From Leptospira sp. WS60.C2 (GTDB lineage Bacteria > Spirochaetota > Leptospiria > Leptospirales > Leptospiraceae), in assembly GCF_040833955.1 (NCBI RefSeq), contig NZ_CP162133.1, positions 682,001-746,000 on the forward strand: a stretch of DNA of 64,000 nucleotides, written 5' to 3'. A model generated the notes under the pieces. The model saw only the letters and a program-made list of their open reading frames with translations, made no database searches and was not told where the DNA came from. A program made the position numbers and the translations under genes. This document shows, in pieces, positions 1 to 9,000 of this stretch (its first letter is position 1; the number at the start of each line of letters is the position of its first letter).

Positions 1-19
1 TATAACGAGGGAAACAAGA

Positions 20-130
20 ACGAATTAGGGCGCCTTTCCTTGCTTGCTTCGGACTTTCGCGTTCGCTTCGGTCCTTCGGACGGCTAACGCCTCCTGCGCA
101 TCAAGGGCGCAAGGTGACATAATATATTAT
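20..130. repeat. GC-rich intergenic block with short internal repeats
   Basis: This noncoding block is clearly richer in G+C than its surroundings. GCTTCGG and TTCGGAC each occur twice within about 30 bases, and GGGCGC lies near both ends (28-33 and 105-110). The pattern suits a dispersed intergenic repeat or a remnant structured element. There is no second copy in this window, so repeat status is inferred from composition only. The rest of 1-357 holds no convincing gene apart from the dyads described separately. Confidence 0.3.
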
Positions 131-266
131 TTTGCCTTGTATGGGAGCCGGCATTTCTATTCAAAATCTTCTCGGAGCAATTTCACTGAGCCAAACAATT
201 CCTTTCAATCGTTGCATCTCATATCATGAAGCTTGCAAAGATGCAGAGAGACCATTGCCTCTAAGC

Positions 267-313
267 TGACTAAAGTCACCTATGATCTCATAGGTGATAT
301 CCGCAACTGCGGA
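267..313. promoter_or_regulatory. Cluster of three inverted repeats upstream of first lipoprotein gene
   Basis: Three perfect dyads follow one another. TGACT-AA-AGTCA is at 267-278, TCACCTATGA-TC-TCATAGGTGA at 276-297 and TCCGCA-AC-TGCGGA at 300-313. The first two overlap by three bases. The cluster ends 44 bases before the ATG at 358. No U-tract follows on either strand, so an operator or an mRNA leader structure for the downstream genes is more likely than an intrinsic terminator, but this is unproven. Confidence 0.5.
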
Positions 314-357
314 AATCCTCTATTCCGTTTTCCTCATCTGTCTTCTATACTAACCGC

Positions 358-705
358 ATGATGAACCGAATCAATTTTGAATCCTTAGAAAAACTGAATC
401 GCCAAAAGTTAGTTAGGTTTTTATGTACTTTGTTTTTGGTAGGTGGACTTGGTAGTTTCGTTGGAGGTTGTGTCACTCATGATTATATGAATGATTCCTA
501 TTACACAAGGCACCCAAGTGAGAACGGTCACAACTATCGCCAATTTCCCTATCCTTACCAGGGACATTCGGGTCAATACGGTGTTCCTTATCAAGGTCGA
601 AACCAATTCTATATGCCAAGAAGTGGCGGGAGTGGTCACAATCCGTTTCATATTCCAGGCGGTCGTTACAATAACATAGGTAACCCTGGGAAATGGCGGT
701 TATAG
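358..705 (+). CDS. Putative lipoprotein, unknown function
   Basis: This is a 115-residue protein of unknown function. A charged N-terminus is followed by a hydrophobic segment (about residues 22-38) that ends in VGGC, which fits a spirochaetal lipobox with Cys38 as the lipidated residue. The mature part is rich in Tyr, Gly, Asn, His and Pro, including YPYQGHSGQYG and VPYQGRNQFY, and is probably disordered or repetitive. Three bases separate it from the next gene, so cotranscription is likely. The dyad cluster at 267-313 lies just upstream. I recognise no family. Confidence 0.6.
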   Translation: MMNRINFESLEKLNRQKLVRFLCTLFLVGGLGSFVGGCVTHDYMNDSYYTRHPSENGHNYRQFPYPYQGHSGQYGVPYQGRNQFYMPRSGGSGHNPFHIPGGRYNNIGNPGKWRL

Positions 706-708
706 AAG

Positions 709-1245
709 TTGGAATTGCAAAATCGAAAGTACAATAGAATTGGTTTGGTTCGAAACAAGTTCATTCGAACCAAAAATTCGTTTCGTTTCATCGGGATGAT
801 GGTTAGTATTTTACTTCTTTCTGTCCAATGTGCAAGCCTTCTTCCTCCCGAGAAGCGAATGTATCCGAAAAATCCTGTCAAGTTACCGGAAGGTATGGAC
901 ATCCATGATTGGATGGCATTCAAAAAGAAACAATTTCCCAACCATCTCCTATCCGATTCCCCTTACGGAGTCATTTATAAAATTTTGTTCTTTCGCAAGA
1001 AGAAAACCTATCTCGGATCTTACATCTCCTGTACTGCCTATGTTCGGCAAATCAAAGAAAATGCCATCGAACTCATCGAATTAGCATTCATGATCAACTA
1101 TTCTGATCCTACCAAACCAATCAGTCGATACAACAAGGGCGGCGAACTCGGTCCTATGAACGAAAAGGATCGAACAGAAATCCTTCTGCCATGTATCGAA
1201 GAGTTTTTAGAACCTCCACAAGACCAAGGAATGAAAGGCAGATGA
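709..1245 (+). CDS. Putative lipoprotein, paralogue of the gene at 1922
   Basis: This lipoprotein has unknown function. The reading frame opens at TTG 709 (178 residues), but the hydrophobic segment MVSILLLSVQC sits well inside, so a later start is possible: TTG near 745 or ATG 796/799. The Cys after LLSVQ is the likely lipidated residue. The mature part carries SLLPPEKRMYPKNPVKLPEG and the C-terminal motif TEILLPCIEEFLEPP, both shared with the gene at 1922. Two further Cys residues (ISC and LPC) are conserved in both paralogues. The stop overlaps the next start as ATGA, which implies translational coupling. Confidence 0.65.
   Translation: MELQNRKYNRIGLVRNKFIRTKNSFRFIGMMVSILLLSVQCASLLPPEKRMYPKNPVKLPEGMDIHDWMAFKKKQFPNHLLSDSPYGVIYKILFFRKKKTYLGSYISCTAYVRQIKENAIELIELAFMINYSDPTKPISRYNKGGELGPMNEKDRTEILLPCIEEFLEPPQDQGMKGR
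811..916 (+). repeat. Near-identical repeat, copy A (with 1955-2060)
   Basis: These 106 bases match 1955-2060 with six mismatches by my alignment (about 94%). They encode the lipobox region and first mature residues of the first paralogue. A second matching patch is 1172-1217 against 2310-2355 (two mismatches in 46). The sequence between the patches has diverged strongly, as expected for partial gene conversion or strong local constraint. Confidence 0.75.
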
Positions 1246-1925
1246 AATCCTTCTGTTTGTGTTTTTTACTCTTCACGTCTTATTGTAGTTTTGCGAATCT
1301 CCATCATAAGATTGGACCGATCAGTCAAGATCATTTCAAAGGGAAACTTAGTGAATCCATCACAATTCTGAACTACATCCGAATGGATCAGGGACAAACT
1401 CCGAGAGGAGAAAAAAATTTTGGTCCAGGATCGTATTCCCTTTACCTAAGTGAAAAACAAAAAGAAATCGGCAGGACTCGTTACCAATGGAAAGACATTG
1501 ATATATTCAACATCAACGATCCCAAATTCCAAATGACTGATATCAAAACAGACTATGTTTTTTTTGTAAGCGTGAATCGACCAAAGTCGGATTGGGACAA
1601 ATTGGATTTAAAACAATTTTTGCAACTCATCACTTACTGCCTTGTGCCTTGTCATCAGAATGTGAGCTTAGATGTTTCTGTAAAACTATACTATCAAAAT
1701 GGTTTGGTCTCAGAAAAAGTCAGTCATCTTACCGCAAACCGATACATGAGTCCTTGGTACATTCCTGTTCCCCATTTGTTTCAAATGAGAGACTATGGTT
1801 TACTGTTCAATGAACCAAGTGTATATTCCTCGCTCTACTTAAACGGATTCCAAGATGCAATCGATCAAATCTACGCGAAACTTCCCCACAAACAAACGCT
1901 AGAAACAACAGGAGATTCACCATGA
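1242..1925 (+). CDS. Putative secreted or lipoprotein, unknown function
   Basis: This protein has about 227 residues, with the start at ATG 1242 chosen because it overlaps the previous stop as ATGA. The N-terminus (MKSFCLCFLLFTSYCSFA) is a signal peptide, with a possible lipidated Cys15 after FTSY. The mature part looks globular, with YSLYLSEKQKEIGRTRYQWK and FFVSVNRPKSDWDKLDLKQF. I recognise no family. The gene lies between two related lipoprotein genes and overlaps both by four bases, so the three products are probably made together and may act together at the envelope. Confidence 0.65.
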   Translation: MKSFCLCFLLFTSYCSFANLHHKIGPISQDHFKGKLSESITILNYIRMDQGQTPRGEKNFGPGSYSLYLSEKQKEIGRTRYQWKDIDIFNINDPKFQMTDIKTDYVFFVSVNRPKSDWDKLDLKQFLQLITYCLVPCHQNVSLDVSVKLYYQNGLVSEKVSHLTANRYMSPWYIPVPHLFQMRDYGLLFNEPSVYSSLYLNGFQDAIDQIYAKLPHKQTLETTGDSP

Positions 1926-2392
1926 GGAAGAATCGTATCATTCTATTTTTCTTTTTACTTCTTTCTGTCCAATGTGCGAGCCTTCTTCCTCCCGAGAGGC
2001 GAGTGTATCCGAAAAATCCTGTCAAGTTACCAGAAGCTATGGACATCCATAATTGGATGGAAGCTAAGAAAAATCAATTTCCAGGTCGATTGCGCCACTA
2101 TTCACCTTACGATCATACTTATAAAATTATGTTCTATCGGAAACAATTCACAAAAATTGGGTCGTTTATCTCCTGCGGAGCCTTCCTTCGTCCAGTTGGC
2201 AAACATACGATCGAAATTTTGGAAATGGTTTCGAATGTAAACTATGAAGACTATTCGCTCTCGACCATTCCCAAACGGGGAGTTCTTGGACCCATGAATG
2301 AAACGGAAAGAACAGAAATCCTTCTGCCGTGTATCGAAGAATTTTTAGAACCTCCTCTAGACTCCCGTATAACGAATGAGTCCAAGAGTTAA
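1922..2392 (+). CDS. Putative lipoprotein, paralogue of the gene at 709
   Basis: This 156-residue lipoprotein has unknown function. The N-terminal MRKNRIILFFFLLLSVQC is a clean signal peptide with a lipidated Cys18, giving a better defined start than in its paralogue. It shares SLLPPE.R.YPKNPVKLPE, MDIH.WM and the C-terminal TEILLPCIEEFLEPP with the 709 product. The start overlaps the preceding stop as ATGA. The last 36 bases overlap the 3' end of the convergent minus-strand phosphatase gene. The sequence does not show what the family does. Confidence 0.65.
   Translation: MRKNRIILFFFLLLSVQCASLLPPERRVYPKNPVKLPEAMDIHNWMEAKKNQFPGRLRHYSPYDHTYKIMFYRKQFTKIGSFISCGAFLRPVGKHTIEILEMVSNVNYEDYSLSTIPKRGVLGPMNETERTEILLPCIEEFLEPPLDSRITNESKS
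1955..2060 (+). repeat. Near-identical repeat, copy B (with 811-916)
   Basis: This is the partner of 811-916, in the same orientation about 1.1 kb downstream, with six mismatches in 106 bases. It covers the lipobox and the start of the mature protein in the second paralogue. The direct arrangement would allow recombination that deletes the intervening gene. Confidence 0.75.
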
Positions 2393-4090
2393 GTCATCTT
2401 GGATGGCTCGAATTCCGCCAGAAAGATGGATCACCGATTGGAATACTTCATCTCGTATGGCGATGAGTGGTTTGTTCCGAAGGTCTCTTACCAAGTGGAG
2501 TAATTTCTCTTCACCAAACATTTGCAAGGAAGATGGTTCTCTTGCTTCCGTAAGTCCATCAGTCAACATCACAATCAAATCACCTTCCTCCAATTGGAAG
2601 CTCTCTTCTTCGGCAAGGATATCAAAGATAGGTGTGATGATACGCCCCATTGGTTTTAAACTCACAAGCGCACCTGATTTTCGAATGATAAATAAAGGAA
2701 AATGACCAGCTCGCGCAAACGTTAAAAGACCAGACACCGTATCTAAATGGAGTAAACTGGCAGTGACAAAATGTTCTCGTAAATTGGGTTTGATTTGGTT
2801 TCGAATGGATTCTAAGTTTTCTTTTAAATCACTTGGGTCTTCTTTCCATTTTTCAAGTGATGTTTTCACAAGAGCACTGAGGAGTGCCGCAGGGATTCCG
2901 TGTCCCGACACATCGCAAATAAAAACACCTAATTCCTGTTTGTCTGGCTTCCAAACAATATCATACAAATCTCCACCTACTTTCATCATGGGAATGTTTT
3001 TGAATTCGATTTCAACGCCATTGGGAGAGATTTCTTTTTGAGGGAAAAGGGATTCTTGGATTCGTTTGGCCATATCCAATTGTTTTTCAATTTCGATTCT
3101 TTGTTCCTGGATCACCGCCGTACGTTCTAAAACTTTTTGTTCTAATTCTTCATTGGCTTTTTCTTTTAGTTCATTTAATACTTGTAATGATTTTAAAGAA
3201 GTTTCTTGGGCACGTTCCCTTTCTCTTGTGGCGGTCACAAGAAAGTAAGCTATCCCACTGATACAGAATAAAAAGGCATCGAGAAAAATAAGAGAATCAT
3301 TGATCGAAAGTCCTGCGTCATCTCTTCTGGCAAAGACACCTTTCCCTTCGATGGTAAGTGTAACGGCTGTAAATGAGAGAACTACTGTGGATAATGTGGC
3401 TCCGAATTGACGGAAACGAATGCTTGTGACAATCACAAAAGGAATGGGTAGAAACAGCAGTGGCCATTCATCACTAAACGCAATTGACCCAGAAATGTAA
3501 ACGACTATGATCCATAACAAAAGTTCAATCTGTTTGGAAAGATCTAAATTGAATTTGGATTTGGGATAAAACCAAACATAGAGTAATGGGGCAACAATGA
3601 GAAACCCAAGCATCTCTCCTGAAAACCAAGTGAAAAAAACATTCCAATACAAGGTAGAAGTTAAAAAATCCCAATACCACAAACTAGTGACTCCCATGAG
3701 TGCACTCAGAAACGAACCTGGGAACGTACCCACACTTAAAAAAGAAAGTAAGTCCTTTGTCGAATACAAGGGATCAGCTTTTTCTGTGACACGTTTGATG
3801 ATGCGGTAATTGATATAACTACTGACTGTGTTTCCAATTCCAATTAGAAACGCTGTTTGAAAGTGAGGGTTATTATAGAAGTTAGCAAGTGTGGCACCAA
3901 GATAAATGCCAGGCAATGCCACGGGCCCGAGGAGTAGGAGGGAAGCAAGTCCTACACCTTCTGGCGGCCAAACAGGAGAAACTTGGCTATTAAGAAAGGC
4001 AATGTGAAAACCAATTTGTGCAGAAATGAAATACCCAATGAGGATGATGGGAGTCCAAAGGAGGATTCTTGTTGTAAGGACTGTTTTCAT
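2357..4090 (-). CDS. MASE1-type membrane sensor with SpoIIE/PP2C phosphatase domain
   Basis: This 577-residue inner-membrane signalling protein has an N-terminal half of eight or so hydrophobic segments. The early run SPVWPPEGVGLASLLLLG resembles the MASE1 sensor domain. A coiled coil (about 300-340, ELKEKANEELEQKVLERT) leads into a SpoIIE-type PP2C domain with the metal-site motifs VGGDLYD, CDVSGHGIPAA and TDGLTEA. Family knowledge predicts that it dephosphorylates an anti-sigma-factor antagonist in a partner-switching pathway; no such partner is encoded nearby. The ATG overlaps the stop of the upstream ABC-F gene by four bases (ATGA). Its 3' end overlaps the convergent lipoprotein gene by 36 bases. 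Confidence 0.85.
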   Translation of the reverse strand: MKTVLTTRILLWTPIILIGYFISAQIGFHIAFLNSQVSPVWPPEGVGLASLLLLGPVALPGIYLGATLANFYNNPHFQTAFLIGIGNTVSSYINYRIIKRVTEKADPLYSTKDLLSFLSVGTFPGSFLSALMGVTSLWYWDFLTSTLYWNVFFTWFSGEMLGFLIVAPLLYVWFYPKSKFNLDLSKQIELLLWIIVVYISGSIAFSDEWPLLFLPIPFVIVTSIRFRQFGATLSTVVLSFTAVTLTIEGKGVFARRDDAGLSINDSLIFLDAFLFCISGIAYFLVTATRERERAQETSLKSLQVLNELKEKANEELEQKVLERTAVIQEQRIEIEKQLDMAKRIQESLFPQKEISPNGVEIEFKNIPMMKVGGDLYDIVWKPDKQELGVFICDVSGHGIPAALLSALVKTSLEKWKEDPSDLKENLESIRNQIKPNLREHFVTASLLHLDTVSGLLTFARAGHFPLFIIRKSGALVSLKPMGRIITPIFDILAEEESFQLEEGDLIVMLTDGLTEAREPSSLQMFGEEKLLHLVRDLRNKPLIAIRDEVFQSVIHLSGGIRAIQDDLTLGLIRYTGV

Positions 4091-5964
4091 TCGTTATGAA
4101 ACATTTCCCATTCCTCCATTTTGTAAAGAATTTCCGCTTCAATTGTTTGGATTTCTTTCGTGATTCTACTCAATTCCATATGATCATTTGCGAATGTACT
4201 CAAATTGGCTTCTAATTTCACCTTTTTCTCTTCTAATACAGAAATTTCTTTCTCTAAGGTTTGGATTTTCTTCTGGTCCTGTTTTGACTTTTTCGGTTTT
4301 TCTATCGTTGATGCCGCAGATGCAACGATGGTTGGTTTTGTAGAACTTGGTTCATTTTCCAATTCCAGTGAATCCACTTCCAAAAAGGAGGAGAAAGTTC
4401 CAATGTAATGGTCAAGTTTTCCTTCTTTGCGGAAGATGAGTAAACTCTCAGCGGTTCGATCCAAGAAATAACGATCATGGGAAACGATGACAACGGTTCC
4501 AGGAAACTCATCTAAAAAGGATTCTAAAACGGAAAGGGTTTGGATATCCAAATCATTCGTTGGCTCATCAAGGATCAGAAAGTTTGGACCTGTCATTAGA
4601 ATTTGTACGAGAAAGAGACGGCGTCTCTCACCTCCCGAAAGTTTGGCGATCGGTGTGTATTGTAGTTTCCCATCAAAAAGAAATCGTTCTAACATCTTAG
4701 CGGCTGAAATTTTCTCGCCTGATTCGGTTTCAATCATTTCACCAGCCACATCTTTTATGTATTCGAGCACATTCCGTTCGAGAGGAAGTTCGGAACTTGT
4801 TTGGTCAAAATAACCCACCTTTGTATTGAGGCCTGGTTTTAAATATCCACTATCAGGTGTGATGCGGCCAGCCATTAAATTGAGAAGAGTTGATTTTCCG
4901 ATTCCATTGGGTCCAATGATGCCAAGTCTTTCTTTAGCTTTGAAGGTATAGGTAAAATCATTGATCAATACTTTTTCCCCAATGGATTTTTTAAGGTTAT
5001 GAATTTCTAGAATGGTTTTTCCTTGGCGTTTCGCTGCAACACTCAGTTCTAGATCTTTTTGGATTTCCCTTTTTTCTCTCCCTTGTAGTTCGTTTGCTCG
5101 GTCAATTCTTGCTTTTTGTTTGGTGGTGCGGGCCTTGGGTTGGCGTTTGAGCCACTTCACTTCTTGTTTTAAGAATTGTTTGATTTTGTCTTCTTGCTTT
5201 TGAAGGGTTTCCTCTCGTTCCACCTTTCGTTCTAAATAAATGGAATAATTCCCTTCGTAGAGAAAATAATTTCCGCGATCGAGCTCCAGAATTTTAGTCA
5301 CGATTCGATCCAAGAAGTAACGGTCGTGTGTGATGAGAAGAATCGCTTTGTCTAAATTTGCGAGATATTCTTCTAACCACAAAATGGATTTTACATCTAA
5401 GTGGTTTGTTGGCTCATCTAATATGAGTAAGTTGCTTTCGTCAATAAGTGCCTTGGCAAGTTCTACTTTTTTGAGCATTCCCCCTGATAGCTCAGACATC
5501 TTTCGTTCTAGTTTCTCTACGCCTAATTCTTTCAAAATCGATTTGATTTGTTGTTCGTAATCCCAAGCAGACAAACGATCCATCTCTTGCGAGGCTTTTG
5601 TAAACTCATCATCAAGTCCCTCTTCACCTTCACTCATTCGTTCACAGATGTCTTCATAGTTTCGAATGGTTTTGACGAGTTTGTTTTCCCCTTGGTAGAT
5701 ATGGTCGAGAATGGTTTCCTTGGGATCAAAGATAGGATTTTGGTCTAAGATGGAAATTTTAAGATTATTATTTTTGATGATTTGCCCAGAGTCCGTTTCT
5801 TCTTTTCCAAGAAGGGCACGTAAAAGTGTAGATTTTCCGGACCCATTGATCCCAACAATCGCTAGTTTTTCTCCTTCGCTGATAGAGAAATCAAGGTTTG
5901 AAAAAAGTTTTTTTTCGCCGATGGTTTTGGAAAGTTTGGATACAGAAATGAGCACAATGTCCAT
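4087..5964 (-). CDS. ABC-F family ATPase (Uup/YfmR-like)
   Basis: This is a soluble protein with two ABC domains and no membrane segment. Walker A motifs are GINGSGKST and GPNGIGKST, signature motifs are LSGGMLKK and LSGGERRR, and the Walker B regions are LLILDEPTNHLDV and FLILDEPTNDLDI. A charged linker lies between the domains and a C-terminal coiled coil (KKIQTLEKEISVLEEKKVKL) resembles the Uup DNA/ribosome-binding tail. ABC-F proteins act on ribosomes, for example in resolving stalled complexes. The frame is open from TTG 5991, but the ABC homology starts just after MDIVLISVSKLSK, so ATG 5964 is preferred (625 residues). It lies between a hybrid kinase and a phosphatase gene on the same strand. 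Confidence 0.9.
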   Translation of the reverse strand: MDIVLISVSKLSKTIGEKKLFSNLDFSISEGEKLAIVGINGSGKSTLLRALLGKEETDSGQIIKNNNLKISILDQNPIFDPKETILDHIYQGENKLVKTIRNYEDICERMSEGEEGLDDEFTKASQEMDRLSAWDYEQQIKSILKELGVEKLERKMSELSGGMLKKVELAKALIDESNLLILDEPTNHLDVKSILWLEEYLANLDKAILLITHDRYFLDRIVTKILELDRGNYFLYEGNYSIYLERKVEREETLQKQEDKIKQFLKQEVKWLKRQPKARTTKQKARIDRANELQGREKREIQKDLELSVAAKRQGKTILEIHNLKKSIGEKVLINDFTYTFKAKERLGIIGPNGIGKSTLLNLMAGRITPDSGYLKPGLNTKVGYFDQTSSELPLERNVLEYIKDVAGEMIETESGEKISAAKMLERFLFDGKLQYTPIAKLSGGERRRLFLVQILMTGPNFLILDEPTNDLDIQTLSVLESFLDEFPGTVVIVSHDRYFLDRTAESLLIFRKEGKLDHYIGTFSSFLEVDSLELENEPSSTKPTIVASAASTIEKPKKSKQDQKKIQTLEKEISVLEEKKVKLEANLSTFANDHMELSRITKEIQTIEAEILYKMEEWEMFHNE

Positions 5965-6004
5965 GAGATGGAACGAGGGCCAATCGGACAATCGTATTCA
6001 AGAT

Positions 6005-9000
6005 TTAATTTTGCAAAAGCCAGTGTTTCAATTTATCAGCAATTGTTGTCAGAACGACAGGTTTGGAGATATAATCATTCATTCCACTTTCTAAACATCG
6101 ACTTTCTTCGTCAGACAGAGTTCCTGCTGTGAGTGCGATGATGGGAACATTTTTACCGATTGCTAATTTACGAATTTCTCTTGTGGCATCATAACCATTC
6201 ATTTCCGGCATTTGGATGTCCATAAGAATGATATCTGGTTCTGTCTTTTTGAAATGCTCTACAGCTTCCAATCCATTTGATGCTTCGATGATGATTGCTG
6301 ATTGTAATACTTTTAGAACAATGGTTTTGGTTAACATCATATTGACTGGGTTGTCTTCGACAATCATCACTTTTGTTTTTTCTGGTGTGACAATCGGTTG
6401 TATTTTGTTTTTACCATTGGGACTAACATCGGAATGTCTTCCCGAAATTAAGTCGTATAAACTTTCATATAAGATATTGGTTTGGATGGGTTTTAGTAAA
6501 ATGACTCCAACACCCAATTCTTTTCCTTTATCGTAGATAGTTTCTTCATTTGAAGAGGAATGGATGGTTAAGTGGGGGAGTTTGCGTTTATAAGTCTGAG
6601 CCACTTTCTTAAATTGAGTTAGAAACTCTATCCCATTCATTTCAGGCATATTGTAATCGGTGATGATAATATCGTATTCATTGCCCTCTGCATAGTTCTG
6701 AATTGCAGACTTGGCTGAATCAAAAGTGATTGTTTCAATCTTTTTATAAGCCAACATTTCTTTGATCACAGAAAGATTGGTTTCGTTATCGTCTACGACC
6801 ATGACTTTTTTGATAGAACTTAAATTTGGTTCAATGTTTCGTTCATTATCTGCTAGGGTAGTCAATTTGAAATAAAAGCGGGAACCTTTGTTTAACTCAG
6901 ATTCCAACTCTATTTTTGTTCCAAAGAGTTGGAGTAATTTGGAAGAGATCGATAGTCCTAGACCCGTTCCACCAAACTGACGTGTTGTGGAGCTGTCTGC
7001 TTGTGCGAAAACTTCAAAGATTCGCTCTTGGTTTTCTTTGCTGATTCCAATCCCTGTGTCGATCACTTCGAATAAAAATTCGTACTCGTTTTGATTGATA
7101 GGAGATGCAGTGAGTTTGATTTGTATTTCGCCTGTTAGGGTAAACTTGAGTGCATTTCCAATTAAGTTCAGGAGAACTTGGCGTAACCGTAAGGAATCCA
7201 CAAATACATTTCTTGGAACTCTTGGAGAAATGTTTAATATGAGTTCCAATCCTTTTTCGTATGCCTTGTGTTTTACGATTTCTGCAATTTGATGTAACAA
7301 ATCAAAGATATTCACTCTTTCTTTGTACAATTCCATCTTTCCTGATTCAATCTTGGAAAAGTCTAAAATGTCATTGATTAGGTCTAGAAGTGAGAGTGCA
7401 GACAAATGGACTGTTTCCATGTACTTTCTTTGCACTTGGCTTAAATCAGTTCGCATCAGAAGGTCAGCAAATCCAATCACACCATTCAGAGGTGTACGTA
7501 TTTCATGGCTCATGTTGGCTAAAAAATTGGATTTGGCAATCGAGGCTTTTTCGGCTTTTTCTTTTGCTTCAATCAAGGCTTGTTCCAGAATCTTTCTTTG
7601 TGTGATATCAGTATGAGTTCCGATCACACGTAATGGTTTGCCTTCTGTCGTACGTTCAATGACCTTACCTCGGTCCAAAATCCATTTGTAAGAACCATCC
7701 TTACATAACATACGATGTTCATTGACATAGATATTTGTTTCTCCATTAAAATGTTTGTTCAGATCAGCAAAACATTGTTCTTTGTCATCGGGGTGAACTC
7801 TGGAGTCCCACTCTGATAGTTCTGTACCAATTTCGGAATCAGAATACCCGAGCATCTTTTTCCATTGGCTCGAAAAGAAAACTTGGTTTGTTTCCGCATT
7901 CCAATCCCAAATTCCATCCCCCGAACCTTCTAATGCAAACTGCCATCGCCTTTCACTTTCGCGTAACGCGTCTTCAGTGGCTTTCTGTGTTGATATATCG
8001 ATTCCAATTCCTAAAAAACCAGTGATCTCTCCTTTGGGATTTCGACTTGCGGTGATGACAAGTTGTACGGGAAACTCTGATCCGTCTTTTCGAATATAAG
8101 TCCATTCATGAGAATCAAAGGTGCCAAGCCTTGCTTTGTGGACAAAGGTTTCAAAACCGGAGATGGGTACACCAAATTCTTGTGATAATGTTTCTGCTCG
8201 AAATAATACTTCATCTTCTTTATGTAAGATAGCAGGTGTTTGTTTCCCAATCATTTCTTCAGCAGTGTATTGTAAGTGGTATTCGGCCCCTTTGTTAAAA
8301 TGTGTGATGATTCCATTTTGATCTGTCCCAATGATGGTAACATGTGTCGTTGCATCTAAGATGGATTCTAATTTTGACAAGGCTTCGATTTTTTGGTTGT
8401 CCAGTTCGACATTCCTAGAGATGTCCTGAAAACTTCCATACACACGAACACATTTCCCATTTTCAAAAACACCATGGCCAATTGTGCGAACCCACTTTAG
8501 TTTCCCATGATAAGACTTGATGTGTAAATTTAGGTTGTATGACGTTCCATTTTGAATGGCATCGAAAAATGCCTTTTTTAAGACTTCTCTCTCGATTTCG
8601 TCGGGATAGAATTGAAACGCATTTTCGATGCTAGGTTGAAAATCCTCTGGTACTTCGTGGATGCGACGGGTTTCTTTCGCCCAAAAGATGGTGTTGTTCA
8701 CTAAATCTACTTCCCATGCACCTACATTGGCAGCAGCATTGGTTTCCTCGAATAACAACCGAATTCGGTTTAATTCATCCCGTTGGATTTGGATTTGAAT
8801 TTCTTTCTCTTTTCGTTCGCTGATATCAGATAAATACGAAATTTTTTCAGTCGGATAGGAATCGTAATAACTCACTACACTATAGTCAGAAACATAGATA
8901 TAAGTTCCGTCAGGTTTTTGAATTCGATATTCTCGTTCGTAGGTTCTAAGTTTCTTGCGTATGAATTCTTTTTCTTCCAGACTGATTCGTGTTTTGTCTT

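Noticed and set aside
44..229. 61-residue open frame at the left end
   Set aside because: It runs through the GC-rich block, has no ribosome site, has low-complexity composition and ends before the dyad cluster. It is better explained as noncoding.
830..1084. Open frame starting MQAFFLPRSECIRK, with a sister frame at 1974-2240
   Set aside because: The two frames look alike only because they lie over the near-identical DNA patches of the paralogous lipoprotein genes; the lipoprotein frame has the signal peptides and coupled starts.
5711..6094. 127-residue plus-strand frame across the ABC-F start
   Set aside because: It lies antisense to ABC-F Walker A and the end of the hybrid kinase; composition is that of a shadow frame.
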